Counted from the first letter of the stretch, positions 1 to 9,920 are shown. The stretch is DNA of 64,000 nt from Acanthosepion pharaonis (GCA_903632075.3 CAHIKZ030004135.1:1081001-1145000); one strand, 5' to 3'. The notes: generated by a model from the letters alone, not told the origin. Translations and numbers: made by a program.

Positions 1-158
1 ATAGTGGGAGTGAGATGCTTTATATACAGGGCCTCTCTCACAGCGAGATGTTTATAGAAATTTAGGATTTTCAACCAGAATTTTTCTTAAGGGTTCTTGC
101 AAATTGTATGTAGCTAGATGTTTTTATGGCACTTTGATCAGATAAGTGACACACACAC

Positions 159-159
<1 letters not shown>

Positions 160-218
<59 letters not shown>
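160..218. repeat. (TA)n microsatellite
   Basis: An uninterrupted run of about 29 TA dinucleotides follows a short ACACAC stretch. It ends where the first SINE-like unit begins, so it probably sits at the edge of that retroposon. No coding content. Confidence 0.95.
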
Positions 219-220
<2 letters not shown>

Positions 221-221
221 T

Positions 222-367
222 GTGTGTGTTTATCTAAAAATAAATACGTTAAAATTCACCCACGGCTTAGTGGTAGAATCTCCGACTGACAGCAATTCAG
301 TCGGGTTACGATCCTAGCTTGAGGCAACAGGATGTCTAGCCACAGTCTGTCTGTGGATGACTTTATA
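222..367 (+). mobile_element. tRNA-derived SINE-like unit, copy A
   Basis: The unit starts with a TGTGTTTATCTAAAAATAAATA-like leader (written here in part) and then a tRNA-like head. An A-box-like GGCTTAGTGG lies at 264-273 and a B-box-like GGGTTACGATCC at about 303-314. A body follows with 'GATGTCTAGCCACAG...TCTGTCTGTGGATGACTTTATA'-type sequence, abbreviated here. A second copy of the same unit lies about 270 bp downstream in the same orientation. Octopus genomes are known to carry tRNA-derived SINEs. The exact family cannot be assigned without a search. Confidence 0.6.
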
Positions 368-495
368 TTGGCTCCTGAAAAAATTAATTTCAGTTGAGCT
401 CTCTGGGGAGGAGGTGTGGGTTTGTAAACAGTGACTATTATAGCTGATATAGCGAGACTCTTCGCAAAAAGCGAATTGAGTCACTGTCGGTCACT

Positions 496-680
496 TTGTG
501 TGTTTATCTAAAAATAAATACGCTAAAATTCACCTTCAGTCCTGCCGTGCGCCGACGGCTTAGTGATAGAATCTCCGACTGACACCAATTCAGTCGGGTT
601 TCGATACTATAGCTAGAGGCAACCGGATGTCTAGCCACATTGAAGAGCTGCGAAACAGTCTGTCTGTGGATGACTTTATA
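496..680 (+). mobile_element. tRNA-derived SINE-like unit, copy B
   Basis: This repeats the leader, head and body of the unit at 222-367. The A-box-like GGCTTAGTGA is at about 557-566 and the B-box-like GGGTTTCGATAC at 596-607. It has about 20 extra bases between head and tail ('CATTGAAGAGCTGCGAAA') that copy A lacks. It runs into a short (TA)n at the 3' end. The sequence between the copies (368-495) is not part of either unit. Confidence 0.6.
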
Positions 681-846
681 TATATATATATATAATTAGT
701 ATATATATGATTCTTATAATTATAGTACTGTTCATTCCTTCTCTGGTCATTCTCTTTGTCGTACTTGAGAAGTCTTTAAAGTTTGGGTTTCTACATTGTA
801 AGAAATGAAGTGGGCGTTATGAGATGTAAGCCATCTGGTTCTTTAA

Positions 847-1237
847 TGTTATGGTCCGGTTCCTTGTACCACGGTGATAGTCCAAGGTAGAACCAATAAA
901 GAAGAACTCGAACACGGATATGGAATAACACAGATATATTACAAACAGGAATATATACAGAGAAGTAGAAAGTGTTAGTACGAACAATCAGGTTTAGTAG
1001 GGAGAACAATGTAGTCTCGACCAGTATCACTATTCCAATGTCTTGTAGTAATTGTCTGAACATGATTCTGTTTCGGACTGCCTCGGACTCGACTGACTGA
1101 CTCGCTCCAACTGACTGACAGACTCCTGATGGACTTCACTCCAGACTTCAGACTGAACTCCCTGCTTCCTCTTGATGCGCAGTATTTATTACGTATGGAA
1201 TAGTCCATTATGTTATTATGTGTAAGGTCCCATAACA
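847..1237 (-). mobile_element. Solo LTR, family 1, member a
   Basis: The 391-bp block has perfect 8-bp inverted ends on the plus strand, TGTTATGG at the left and CCATAACA at the right, with the TG...CA termini typical of LTRs. It is flanked by an identical 5-bp target duplication, TTTAA (842-846 and 1238-1242). Read on the minus strand it starts TGTTATGGGACCTTAC and ends CCGGACCATAACA, matching the ends and several internal blocks of the LTR at 3861-4328. A TATA-like GTAATAAATACT lies in the 5' third of the minus-strand reading. No internal retrotransposon genes or second LTR are nearby, so this is a solo LTR left by LTR-LTR recombination. The superfamily is unknown; a 5-bp duplication fits Gypsy, BEL or Copia. 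Confidence 0.88.
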
Positions 1238-1849
1238 TTTAACCAACTAATTTATTTATTTGGAATTGGCTTGTTAGGGTTTCATTATTTACCTAAAGAA
1301 ATGTTCCTTGTATGGCAGTGTATTCTTAATTCACTTCTCGTTCTTATACTGAAAGGGGACATTTTAACTTACACTAAGTTAAAACTTAATAGTAAATATC
1401 ATACTGGCAGTTTCCTAACTCACCTTACCCTAAGACATATATTCGGAGATAATCATGCACTTAACCGCACTGTTCTTAATCTTATCTTAAATTTCTTTTT
1501 CCGGGTTAATAGATGCGTAAAATTTAAATGGAAAGAGGATGGATCGTATCGACATGACCAGCGACAGAACTGGACAAATTCTTTATCGTTCTCCAACATT
1601 TCTCTTAACTGACAAACAAACCTGTAGCTCTGACTGTACAAGCATAAGCGTTACTCCCTGTTGTTTTTCTATGTGTGATAATGCAATTCATAAAGTTCAA
1701 ATTTAATTGCTAACTTAATTCATAAAGAAACTATGATTACATACACTGGAATCGCACATTAGGTTAACTGAATACCACAGACATCTCCACGTAAGCACCG
1801 AGATTCGAGCTATCTATCTATTTTTATTTATTTTTCAAGAAAAGTAGAT

Positions 1850-2941
1850 AGATCTACCTATCGCCCGGTCTGTATTACTCCACGATCTTTTGAACAGGAT
1901 TAGAGGTCTATCCCTTGTTTCCTATTTCATCTGTCCCCACTGGAAACTTCAACCACACTGTAAATGTCTATAGATATCACTCTCCTCTCTCCCATCAGAC
2001 AAAAGGCCCTTGTTAACATGACATCTTTCTTTTATTAACGCAGTAATTAGGAATTATTTTGTGATTTCCTTCGCAATAGCCAGTGGATTGATATTTTTAA
2101 TCATGCTGTTCAGAAATGTGCAACTGAGGTTTCTTCCTAAGTGAATAGCGACACCGAAATTTTCGTGCCTGCACGGAATTACAAAGTAAAACCATAATTT
2201 TCTTCTTGGTTCTCTCCTGTCTCTTCAGCCGCTATAGCCCACTGTAATCATTTCTTCCAATTATACCAGAGCGACAGGTCCGATTGTAACAGACGTCTCC
2301 TTGTCACCGCACGTAATCAATGCAAGCATGTACTCAAAGTCATTATTCGCTGATAGAATGAAACACCGTATATACTCTAACAAGTTTGGTTCTAGAGACT
2401 ACTGCTAGCTATGCTAGCTATACTTGTGTTGTCATCTATTACATAAATTCCCTTCCAACACCACTCTCGACTGATCTGGATTATCTCTTCCTCTGACAAC
2501 AGAACCTCTACTGATATGCCCATAGGTCTGTCCATGGTCTCTGCTATCATTTCTAAACTAAAACCCTACATGACTTGCAGATTTGATGGTATCCCGGCAA
2601 TTGTCTTAAAGAAACGTGCTCCTGAAATGGCTCTTGTTCACTCCAAGCTATACAATAAATGCCTCGCTACTTATGGCTTTCCAACTTGTTGGAAATCGTC
2701 CTTTTAGTTTGTGTCTTTAAGCACATGGGGAGAACCACCTGAATCCTCCAATTACTCCCCCCCGACTATTAGTCGCTGAGCTCTTTTTGGAAAAGTATTA
2801 AGGGCTCTAATCCATACCGAATACCGAAATCTTACTTAACATGATCTCCTTTCGCTTAAACAATATGGTTTCCATTTCTCCAGCTCTACCGCTGATGTGT
2901 TAACAGCCATCACTGAATTTGTATATCATTGTATATCAACG

Positions 2942-2955
<14 letters not shown>
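1850..2955 (+). mobile_element. Jockey/CR1-group LINE fragment, internally deleted
   Basis: Short stretches match the better-preserved LINE at 12.8-16.3 kb in the same order. They are the leader (about 1855-1935, 'CGCCCGGTC...GAGGTCTATCCCTTGTTTCCT' in part), the spacer before the RT (about 2200-2345), the RT segment 'FDGIPAIVLKK.APE' (2580-2640) continuing to 'FP.CWKSS', and then the 'QYGF..SS.ADVLTAI' region (2850-2925). Stop codons, frameshifts and missing segments make it a pseudogene. It stops at the (TA)n at 2943-2976. Confidence 0.75.
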
Positions 2956-2975
<20 letters not shown>

Positions 2976-2977
<2 letters not shown>

Positions 2978-3064
2978 TTAGTTGTATTTATGTAAATTTG
3001 TGACCCTGGGTTTTAAAATCCAGGCTCACAAACCCAGGGTCACAACGAATCAATACAACTAAGT
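2976..3064. repeat. Hairpin (foldback) element beside (TA)n
   Basis: The left arm begins TACTTAGTTGTAT at 2976 and includes GTGACCCTGGG. The right arm contains CCCAGGGTCAC and ends ATACAACTAAGTA at 3064. The arms are about 36-38 nt with a few mismatches around a loop of about 14 nt. A (TA)n tract abuts the left end (2943-2976). This suggests a small TA-targeting MITE or a palindromic remnant. Confidence 0.75.
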
Positions 3065-3104
3065 ATGTTCGTTCTATCACAGATATAGAGTGCTTTCCAA
3101 TAAG

Positions 3105-3142
3105 TATAATAATATATATATATAAATTTCATATATATATTT

Positions 3143-3195
<53 letters not shown>
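3105..3195. repeat. Interrupted (TA)n microsatellite
   Basis: Alternating TA runs are interrupted by TAAATTTCATATAT-like segments. It contains no gene; long isoleucine-tyrosine reading frames across it are artefacts of the dinucleotide repeat. Confidence 0.9.
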
Positions 3196-3860
3196 AGAAA
3201 GTACTTTCTTATATATCCCACACGGAGTATAAAAATATATAGGAAAAAGAAGTGAAAATGCAACTGGAGTTTTTTTAAGAATATTCATTTAGACCAGGGG
3301 TTCTCAGCCTTTTTATCCTATTGTCCCCTTTTCGCAGATTTTTTTTTTTTTTGAGGTAATCGTCCATGCCCATTTGCAAAAATATAAATTAAAATATTTT
3401 AATTACATTACTTTTTACTGTAATATTTGTGGTTGATGCTTTTCTGCTAGAAATTTAATATTTGATTTGAGATTACGTCTCCTCGAGTAAATATATCAAT
3501 TTTATTTCTTTCTTTGGTCAAGATTTTATTGATTGCATTGAATCCACATTCAACAACATCAGAAGTTGGAAAGCATAGAAGTATTTCAGACCATATGTTC
3601 GGATAAAGCTGTTTCGCTGTATTTGACAGCCATTTTATTCTGTTATTCCGCCGCTTTCGCATTTGTACTTCCATTGATCATTGTATTTCAATTCAATAAG
3701 TTCTTCCTGCATATTTTCACTGACAGCTTCTGTGTCACAACTGAAGGGATCCATCATCCACGGATGAAAACCTCTAACGAAAATAAATCTGAAAATCGAC
3801 TACTTATTTCTTCTTTCAATTTCAATAAATATTCTGCGTACATTTTACTAGATTCTTCTG

Positions 3861-4328
3861 TGTCATGGGTCCTTACCTCTAACTACAGAATGAACTCTTT
3901 CTAACACTATGTATACTACGCCTCTCAAGAGAGAGGAACGAATCAAGCCGAGCTTCTCGGCTTGACGGTCGAACTCTCTGCCTCTGAGCAGAGAGGAACC
4001 CGGACGAGGCTCCGCCGAAGGGCAGAGTCTCGTTCGTGGATAATGACCAACCGATCCCGTTTATACGGGTTTTACGGGCATTTTTTTGGCCGAGCCTACG
4101 GGCTCGGAAAACCCACGTAAAACTCGGCCTTGTGCCACATCTATCCCTTTTGGGACGGGGCAAGTAAATATTGAATCGAGTCGAGCCGATAGTAGTTCAC
4201 TCCAAACCAGACTGACAGTCATACTAACACCTTCTACATTTTGTATTATTATTTCGTGTAATATACCTTCGTTATTTCTACTCTTGTGTTCGTGCTGTTC
4301 TTCCTTGATTCTAACCCGGACCATAACA
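3861..4328 (+). mobile_element. Solo LTR, family 1, member b, nested in the hAT element
   Basis: The 468-bp LTR begins TGTCATGGGTCCTTAC and ends CCGGACCATAACA, with the target duplication TTCTG on both sides (3856-3860 and 4329-4333). The start, the end, the ATACTACGC..CAAGAG block and the 3' third resemble the LTR at 847-1237 read on its minus strand. A TATA-like TATGTATACT lies near 3908-3917. Between 3921 and 4107 it holds six consecutive hairpins not seen in the sister LTR. The GC content there is far above that of the surroundings. No internal genes are adjacent. The insertion interrupts the hAT C-terminal region, so it is younger than the hAT element. Confidence 0.9.
3921..4107 (+). promoter_or_regulatory. 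Cluster of six hairpins inside the LTR
   Basis: Perfect or near-perfect stems were read directly. They are 3921-3936 (6 bp), 3943-3965 (10 bp, loop CTT), 3974-3995 (8 bp, loop 6), 4004-4033 (12 pairs including one G-U, one mismatch, loop GAAG), 4056-4069 (5 bp, loop TTAT) and 4090-4107 (7 bp, loop TACG). Lying downstream of the TATA-like site, they would fall in the transcribed leader of the element. A role in RNA structure is inference. Confidence 0.6.
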
Positions 4329-5599
4329 TTCTGAGAGGTTTACTTCTGTAAACTCGGGCCTGTTATTGAAATTCTTCTTCTATATATTAACCCGAAATAA
4401 TGTTTCAGAAAAGGCTTTCAGAACACGTTTGCAATCTAGAAATGCGTATAATCTACCTTTAATCTGGAGTGAAACTTTATTGAACTTTCGAAAAATCCAT
4501 GATAAAAAGTGCCCGATTTCCTCTGCCACATTTTTCTCACCAACATTTTCCAAAAAATTAACTATTTTACCAAATAGGTTTATAAATCTGACCAAGCAAT
4601 TTCTTTTCGAAAGCCAACAGTCTTCCGTATGAATAATAACTTTTATATGCTGTACTTCGGTATCAATAAAAAAAATTTCCAAGTCTGTTATATTTGTTGT
4701 GAAATCTTATTTTATTGACTGTTTTAATAACTACTGTCAATGACTCATGAAGATCAGGGCTAATATTTTTAATAACTAGATGATGACGATGTGCCACGCA
4801 ATGCACGGCAAGAATAGAAAGAAATATATTTTTTAAATATTCAATAAATTTTTTATGCTTACCAAACATCGATGGAGCACCAACCGTTACACAGGATACC
4901 ACGTTTTCAAAATGTCCGTGATTTTTGTCAAACATAGTTTTTGCAGTTTCAAAAACAAATAATCTTGTGGTGTAAGTTTCTAAGTTTCACAAACAACTCT
5001 TCACACAGTTTGTATTAATTATTTATATAACGAAATATCCCATAAGAATATCTCTATTATCTATAATCTGAAATGAGAATTTAGTGTTTTTTTTTTTAAT
5101 TTTTCAACTAGTTGGCTTTCCCAATTTGCTGATATTTCATCAATTCTTCTCCAGATTGAATCATTGCTCAGTGTCAATGCTTTTAAGACATTTGCCGAAT
5201 CTTGCTACAACTGAGTTTTCATGAGAATTTCAAAGAATTTTAATTTTCAACAACTATATGTACACGTCCAGTTTTTTGCAATTAATTGCGCTATTTCATA
5301 AGATGCAATCAAGCAACTTTCATTTGTTTCTGTAGGTTTTTTTTTTTCAAATAACATAAAGAGTATTTCGTTGGTTAAAATTTTTCTTTAAATTTACTAA
5401 ATAAGCAATGGGTTTGTACAAATTGTCTGAATGTTTTCCTTTTTAAATGCTCTAAAAACCTTGACGGTTCCATCGCTTCATTAGAAAATGAGATGTTGCA
5501 AATATGGCACATATGTTGCCTTTGATCAATTGTAGCCAATAAACCAAATATTCTTCTATATACTGTCTACATTTCTTTTTTGAAATTCAGGATTAATGA

Positions 5600-6115
5600 A
5601 AAAAGAGCTAAAAACCAAGACAACCCAGCCCCGGCACAACTCACTGTCAGAAAAAAAATTAATTTTAAAATAAATATAAATAAAATGATTATAATTATTT
5701 TTTAATTATTAAAATTAATGAGTATTATAATGATTACTGTCAGAAAAATTTTTTAAAATAAATATAAATAGAATAATTATAATTATTTTTAATTATTAAA
5801 ATTAGTGATTATTATAATGATTATAATATTTTAGTTTTAAAATTTATACATTAGATGATTGAATTTAATTTTTTAGTCTTTTAATATTAATATAAATGCT
5901 TTTTTTTTAATTTTTAAAATCTATATAAATAAAAATAGTAAAAAATTACTTCCATAATTTTGCTTGATTTTTTTCATAAAAATTAAAATAATTTATTAAT
6001 TTATTCATGCTAAAAGCCCAAAAATAGAAATTTTATAATTCTAAAAAGTAAAGTTGTCCTGGCGGCGAATTGTCCCGGTGCCAGATTGTCCTGATGGTCA
6101 CCAGTTGTAATCTCT
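5600..6115. mobile_element. MITE-like AT-rich element with degenerate terminal inverted repeats
   Basis: The left end (about 5613-5642, AGACAACCCAGCCCCGGCAC...) matches the reverse complement of the right end (about 6068-6105, ...GTCCCGGTGCCAGATTGTCC) at about 20 of 30 positions. The interior is almost entirely A and T and includes a tandem duplication. No coding region lies inside. The right end has a GTTGTCC / ATTGTCC / ATTGTCC series spaced by 17-19 bp. It is probably a non-autonomous DNA transposon that inserted into or beside the hAT remnant. Confidence 0.5.
5644..5830. repeat. AT-rich direct tandem duplication (about 90 bp unit)
   Basis: A unit starting ACTGTCAGAAAAA and continuing through ATAATTATTTTT...ATTAAAATTA occurs twice back to back (about 5644-5738 and 5738-5830). 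There are a few substitutions and a short length difference. It lies inside the MITE-like block. Confidence 0.8.
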
Positions 6116-6608
6116 TGAAAAATATAACACAGAAACAATATTTTCAAGTTATTGTCACTAATTATTAATATTATCACTGTGACTCTACCAACATAAAAAT
6201 TGGCCATCATCCGCTTCTCACGATTACTATTCAAACACTGCAGTTCAATGCACAAGTCAGTAAGTGATAGCAGACGATACTTGCTACCAGATACCGAACG
6301 AAATGTTACAAAATCATTTGTTCGTTTGAAACATATAGAGATATGTAACTGTTTTACAAAAGGAGTATTTCTACTCGACGCAGTATGATGATCCTACCAT
6401 TAAAATATTTATTTCGTCCTTAAAGAGTTAAAAACTTAAACAGATGTGAAAGTATAAATTTAGAAACGTTTATTAAAGCATAAACTTGTAATTCTTATTT
6501 ACGAATGTTTCCACTATGAAACAATCGCACCTGAGGGGTTTGTCGCCCCCGCTGAGTATGCCTGATTTATAGTAACTTGACCGTTTTCACAGAGAGATAT
6601 GATTTTTT

Positions 6609-6692
6609 TAAAGTTGAATTGAGATGGAGAGACATGTGGCTGAACAGCTCATAACATCGCCACACGTCTCCCTATCTCCATTTAACTTTTCA
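6609..6692. repeat. Imperfect inverted repeat
   Basis: The left arm (6609-6640, TAAAGTTGAATTGAGATGG...) pairs with the right arm (6659-6692, GCCACACGTCTCCCTATCTC...) with about four mismatches and an 18-nt spacer. No gene overlaps it. It is probably a foldback or MITE remnant. Confidence 0.75.
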
Positions 6693-6767
6693 ACTTAACC
6701 AGTTGCATTTTCAATTTCTTTTACCTATAATATAACGATATGATGACAATATAGTTTTAAGTTATGC

Positions 6768-6832
<65 letters not shown>
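6768..6832. repeat. Compound (TA)n(GT)n microsatellite
   Basis: A (TA)n of about 9 units passes directly into a (GT)n of about 23 units. Reading frames across it on either strand are low-complexity artefacts. Confidence 0.95.
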
Positions 6833-6837
<5 letters not shown>

Positions 6838-7151
6838 GCTCAGTATCAGGGATATCGGGTGTGTAAATATTAAAGTAGACACCCAGGTCAACACCGAGCA
6901 GCGAAATTTGAACTTCAGGCAGACAGACGCATGCGCTGAACGCGCCGAACGCATCCACGATGAAAAGAGTTGCCCCAATGCAAAGTGCATATAAAAAAGA
7001 AAAAAGCGAGAAATATAAGCAGTCAATTGCTGATACCTCCTGATGAGTGGATGGACTGATTCCCGGAGGGGGTCTTTCTACGAAATTCTGGAGTCGGGAT
7101 GCTGAACGTAAAATCAATGAGCTAAATAACAAACCATTTACTTGTATTATT

Positions 7152-7232
<81 letters not shown>
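7152..7232. repeat. Compound (CT)n(TA)n microsatellite
   Basis: A CT-rich run with one TTT interruption is followed by about 19 TA units. It abuts a hairpin-bearing repeat at 7259-7337. Confidence 0.95.
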
Positions 7233-7234
<2 letters not shown>

Positions 7235-7258
7235 AAGTGGACTATGAAGGCAGCCCTC

Positions 7259-7337
7259 AGAGGCGACAGTCTGTTTCACGCTAAACTCAATCGTCAGGCC
7301 ATCGATTGCGTTTAGCATGAAGCAGAGTGTCGCCTCT
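7259..7337. repeat. 79-bp hairpin with 35-nt arms
   Basis: The left arm 7259-7293 (AGAGGCGACAGTCTG...) and right arm 7303-7337 (...GAGTGTCGCCTCT) pair with four mismatches around a 9-nt loop. A related GAGAGGCGACATTCTGTTTC occurs near 21800 next to another repeat. The downstream 'TGATATTGAGCACTTT' block (about 7365-7380) also recurs near 22060, so this belongs to a dispersed family. A (TA)n tract lies immediately upstream. Confidence 0.8.
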
Positions 7338-7403
7338 AAGTGTTGACTTCAATCTCTATCCTTGATATTGAGCACTTTAACTCATAAATATAGTATATAT
7401 TAA

Positions 7404-7437
<34 letters not shown>

Positions 7438-7984
7438 AAGTGATGAAAATATTATTGTTATAAATTACCAGTTTGATTAGAAATTTTTCTGGTCTTTTCT
7501 TGAATCGAAATCTTATTTTGTTCTTGATTTTATACTATTTCATACATATTCTTATTGCTTTCCGTATTGTTGCTGCTGATATCATTATTAATTATTTCCT
7601 TTATCTTATTTTTAATATTAAACTTTGTACGTTTATGTCTTTCCGTGAATCGTATTTCCATTTGTCTGTTAGAGTGTGTGTAGACCGCACAGAGGACTGT
7701 GAACATTTCCATTTCACCTCATTCTTAATAGCATCATCATCACCAGCAGCAGCAGCAGCATCATCACCAGCAGCAGCAGCAACGTTACATATTTTCCTTT
7801 TATAATTTACTCTTTGTTTTGTTTGTCTTCTTTTTATTTAATTTTCTTCTTCCCCATTTCATTTTCCTGCTGTTATCAAATTCCCAGTTTGTGGCTCTCG
7901 GCTCCCACTGTTTCTCATCATTCTCGCCTTTGCCTGTTTCCATTCTTCATTTTCTTCTTGAAATTGTTCCTCGTTATTTTTTAA

Positions 7985-8940
7985 TCACTTCATCCCCAAG
8001 CAAGGCGATAATGCCACTAAGACGCAGTGGTTTTTTTCTGTGCGAAATTAAATGATGAAACATAACTGAGGTGAAAGAACAATAAAATAACAGGTTTCAG
8101 GAAGACCGAAGATGGCGATTGATTTTGCATTTAAGTTTTTGAAGATCATAGGTGAGAGGGAAACAAGAAACCGGAAATGAGGTCGACAGGAGAAAGAGCG
8201 TTCCACAGGCAAGAAGTACGAGAAATTAAGTGATTTTTTTTTCCAAGCATAGTTTAGATGTGACACAAGGCCAAACGTATAGGGCACCCAGTGCGAATCG
8301 AACTTACTGCTCAGTCGTAATTGTTCTAGCGAGACAAGCTTGCTTAACCATTACACTACCTCGAGGTGCCCAAGTACGAGAAATGAAACTATTAGACTAG
8401 AACTTAGGGTTGCATCTAGTTATTTCAACAGTAAAACGATGAGATCTCTTTACCAATCTAGTACTAATCTAGTACTAAGCTTATATCCAAGCGGGCAAGG
8501 TAAAAATGAGAAGAGCTCATTGAAATAAATGCCATGAAAATATTTATAGAAAAGACAAAGAGATGTTACGACAGTGAAAAGTCAGGTCAGTATCAATATT
8601 ATTGAATTTTGTCACGGATCTCGAGATAGACAGTAGAAGCATGTGGCAACAATATTCAATACACGGACGAATGGCATTTATGAACGTGCAAGATGGATTT
8701 AGCCGAGAAAATGTCTAGTACGATACTGTGAACCGACTTTCCTCGCAGTATACCTACCATTTGATTCAATATAATCATCCTATTTCATGTCAATGGAAAA
8801 CGTGAGAACGAGACGGTGCAAAATATAGCACTACTGGAGGTTAGCATCAGCCATACTGATGGAAGGTAAAAATTGTTCTCTACGATTATTAAAAACAGTA
8901 GTTTAATTTTGGAGGCGTTAAAATTTACAAGCTATTTCTT
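7985..8940 (-). mobile_element. 5'-truncated Jockey/CR1-group LINE copy
   Basis: Read on the minus strand it runs from the 'KTKLL..N..RE.FLPSI' region of the RT C-terminal part (about 8810-8930). It passes through the post-RT domain to the family 3' end 'GCGTCTTAGTGGCATTATCGCC...GGGGATGAAGTGATT' (7985-8035, abbreviated). Many stops and indels are present. A SINE is inserted at 8227-8371. A different LINE begins just beyond its upstream edge at 8970. Confidence 0.8.
8227..8371 (-). mobile_element. tRNA-derived SINE with 13-bp target duplication
   Basis: The 145-bp insertion is flanked by the direct repeat AAGTACGAGAAAT (8214-8226 and 8372-8384). On the minus strand it begins GGGCACCTCGAGG. 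It has an A-box-like TAGTGTAATGGTTAAGC and a B-box-like GTTCGATTCGC, and ends in a run of nine A and then TCACTTA. This is the structure expected of a Pol III SINE mobilised by a LINE. It sits inside an older LINE copy. A diverged relative lies at about 47065-47150. Confidence 0.85.
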
Positions 8941-8969
8941 GCAACATTTAACAACTGATTGAACGTCAT

Positions 8970-9920
8970 TTTTGAGATCAGTTGCCATTTTTACTTTGTA
9001 CAGATTTGATAACTGATGACATACAGGAGAATTGGCATTTAATTGACAGAACTTTTCTTAGTATATGGGATGTTTCTAACAGGACGATCTTCTGGGCAAC
9101 TTGTATGTTGATGTTACCTGGGACACTGTCAGTAAAATTGCACATTCCGTTTCTCACGAGGCTCAGAGCTCCGATTACCATTAGTACAGTCTCAGTCTTC
9201 ATTACCCACATCCAGTTAATTTCGATCTCCAGGTCTTTGTATTTGGACAATTTCTCGATTTCTCGGAGGTGTTTCTCTCAGATGGTGCTTCTATATCAAT
9301 AAGCATACACTTCCTGAATTTGTCTTTTATGATAATATAAGGTCTGCTGGCTTTTATTTCCCCGTCAGTTTGAATTGGCATGTCCCAGAGGCTAGTTGCA
9401 TCGTTATTTTGGTTAACTGTGTCTGGCTGGTGCTCATACCATCTCTCAGTGGTTTCGATTTTGTGCTTCTTGCATATCTTCCAGTGCACATATGTCGCTA
9501 CTTTTGTCATGTCTCTGGATATATTCATTTTTTGCTAGTTCCGGACATCCTTAGATAATATAGTCGACAGTTCCATCATATTTTTCTCAGATCCTGCATT
9601 TCGGGTTAGTTTCATTCTTGATTACGTGACAGTGATTGGATCTGGTTGCGAGGCTTTGGGTCTGAGCTGCAATAATTACTCCTTCCAGCTCAGCTTTCAA
9701 CCTGGTGCTCCTTAGCCACTGATGTGTTTTCTATTGATCTACATGTACTTCTTTCGTTCTTTTTAGGTACATGCCATACAACGCTTTGTCTTTCTAGTTT
9801 TCTGTAATTTCATTTTCCAAGTTATTTTGCTTTCTGTTTTACTCGTTTGGCGTAGATGTTATTCGCTTCGTTTTTTGTTGGTAGGGTTTCAAGTACATTA
9901 AGCTGTTTCTTGAAGAGTGC
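8970..9920 (-). pseudogene. LINE C-terminal region with zinc knuckle and restriction-like endonuclease
   Basis: Conceptual minus-strand segments follow a known order for site-specific-type LINEs. First is 'W...R.KAELEGVIIAAQTQSLAT' (about 9640-9730). Then come a C..C..H..C remnant ('CRI', then 'GCPELAKNEY', 9540-9600), 'WYEHQPDTV' and 'RPYIIIKDK' where the family has RPDI, then 'IDIEAPSERNTS' (9250-9370). Last is 'KYKDLEIEI' and 'VIGAL' to 'SHILRKVLS' (9040-9250). The R-P-D...D...K arrangement is that of a PD-(D/E)XK nuclease as in the R2/R4/Dong group; here the catalytic D of RPD reads Y. Frameshifts and stops make it inactive. The clade is assigned from memory of family motifs. Confidence 0.65.

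Larger units (their letters stand above)
3295..5570 (-). pseudogene. hAT-superfamily transposase pseudogene (ZBED5-like)
   Basis: Read right to left it follows the hAT order. A BED-type zinc finger remnant comes first ('CHICN.SFSNEAM.PSRFLEHL', about 5440-5540). Next are core blocks 'GAPSMFGKH' and 'VHCVAHRHHLVIKN' (4740-4890), then 'HTEDCWLSKRNCLVRFINLF' (4560-4640). Last is the C-terminal dimerisation domain 'FPTSDVVECGFNAINKILT' to 'RNKID..TRGD' (3470-3600). The left edge has a hAT-like terminus, CAGGGGTTCTCAGCCTTTTT, starting at 3295. The right terminus was not found. Several stop codons and frameshifts are present, and an LTR (3861-4328) is inserted. Removing that LTR and one copy of TTCTG rejoins the hAT frame. 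It is inactive. ZBED5-like proteins are domesticated relatives, but nothing here suggests domestication. Confidence 0.85.

Noticed and set aside
7741..7790. Poly-alanine/serine coding repeat (CAGCAGCAGCATCATCACC)
   Set aside because: It is a short trinucleotide repeat with no surrounding gene structure.
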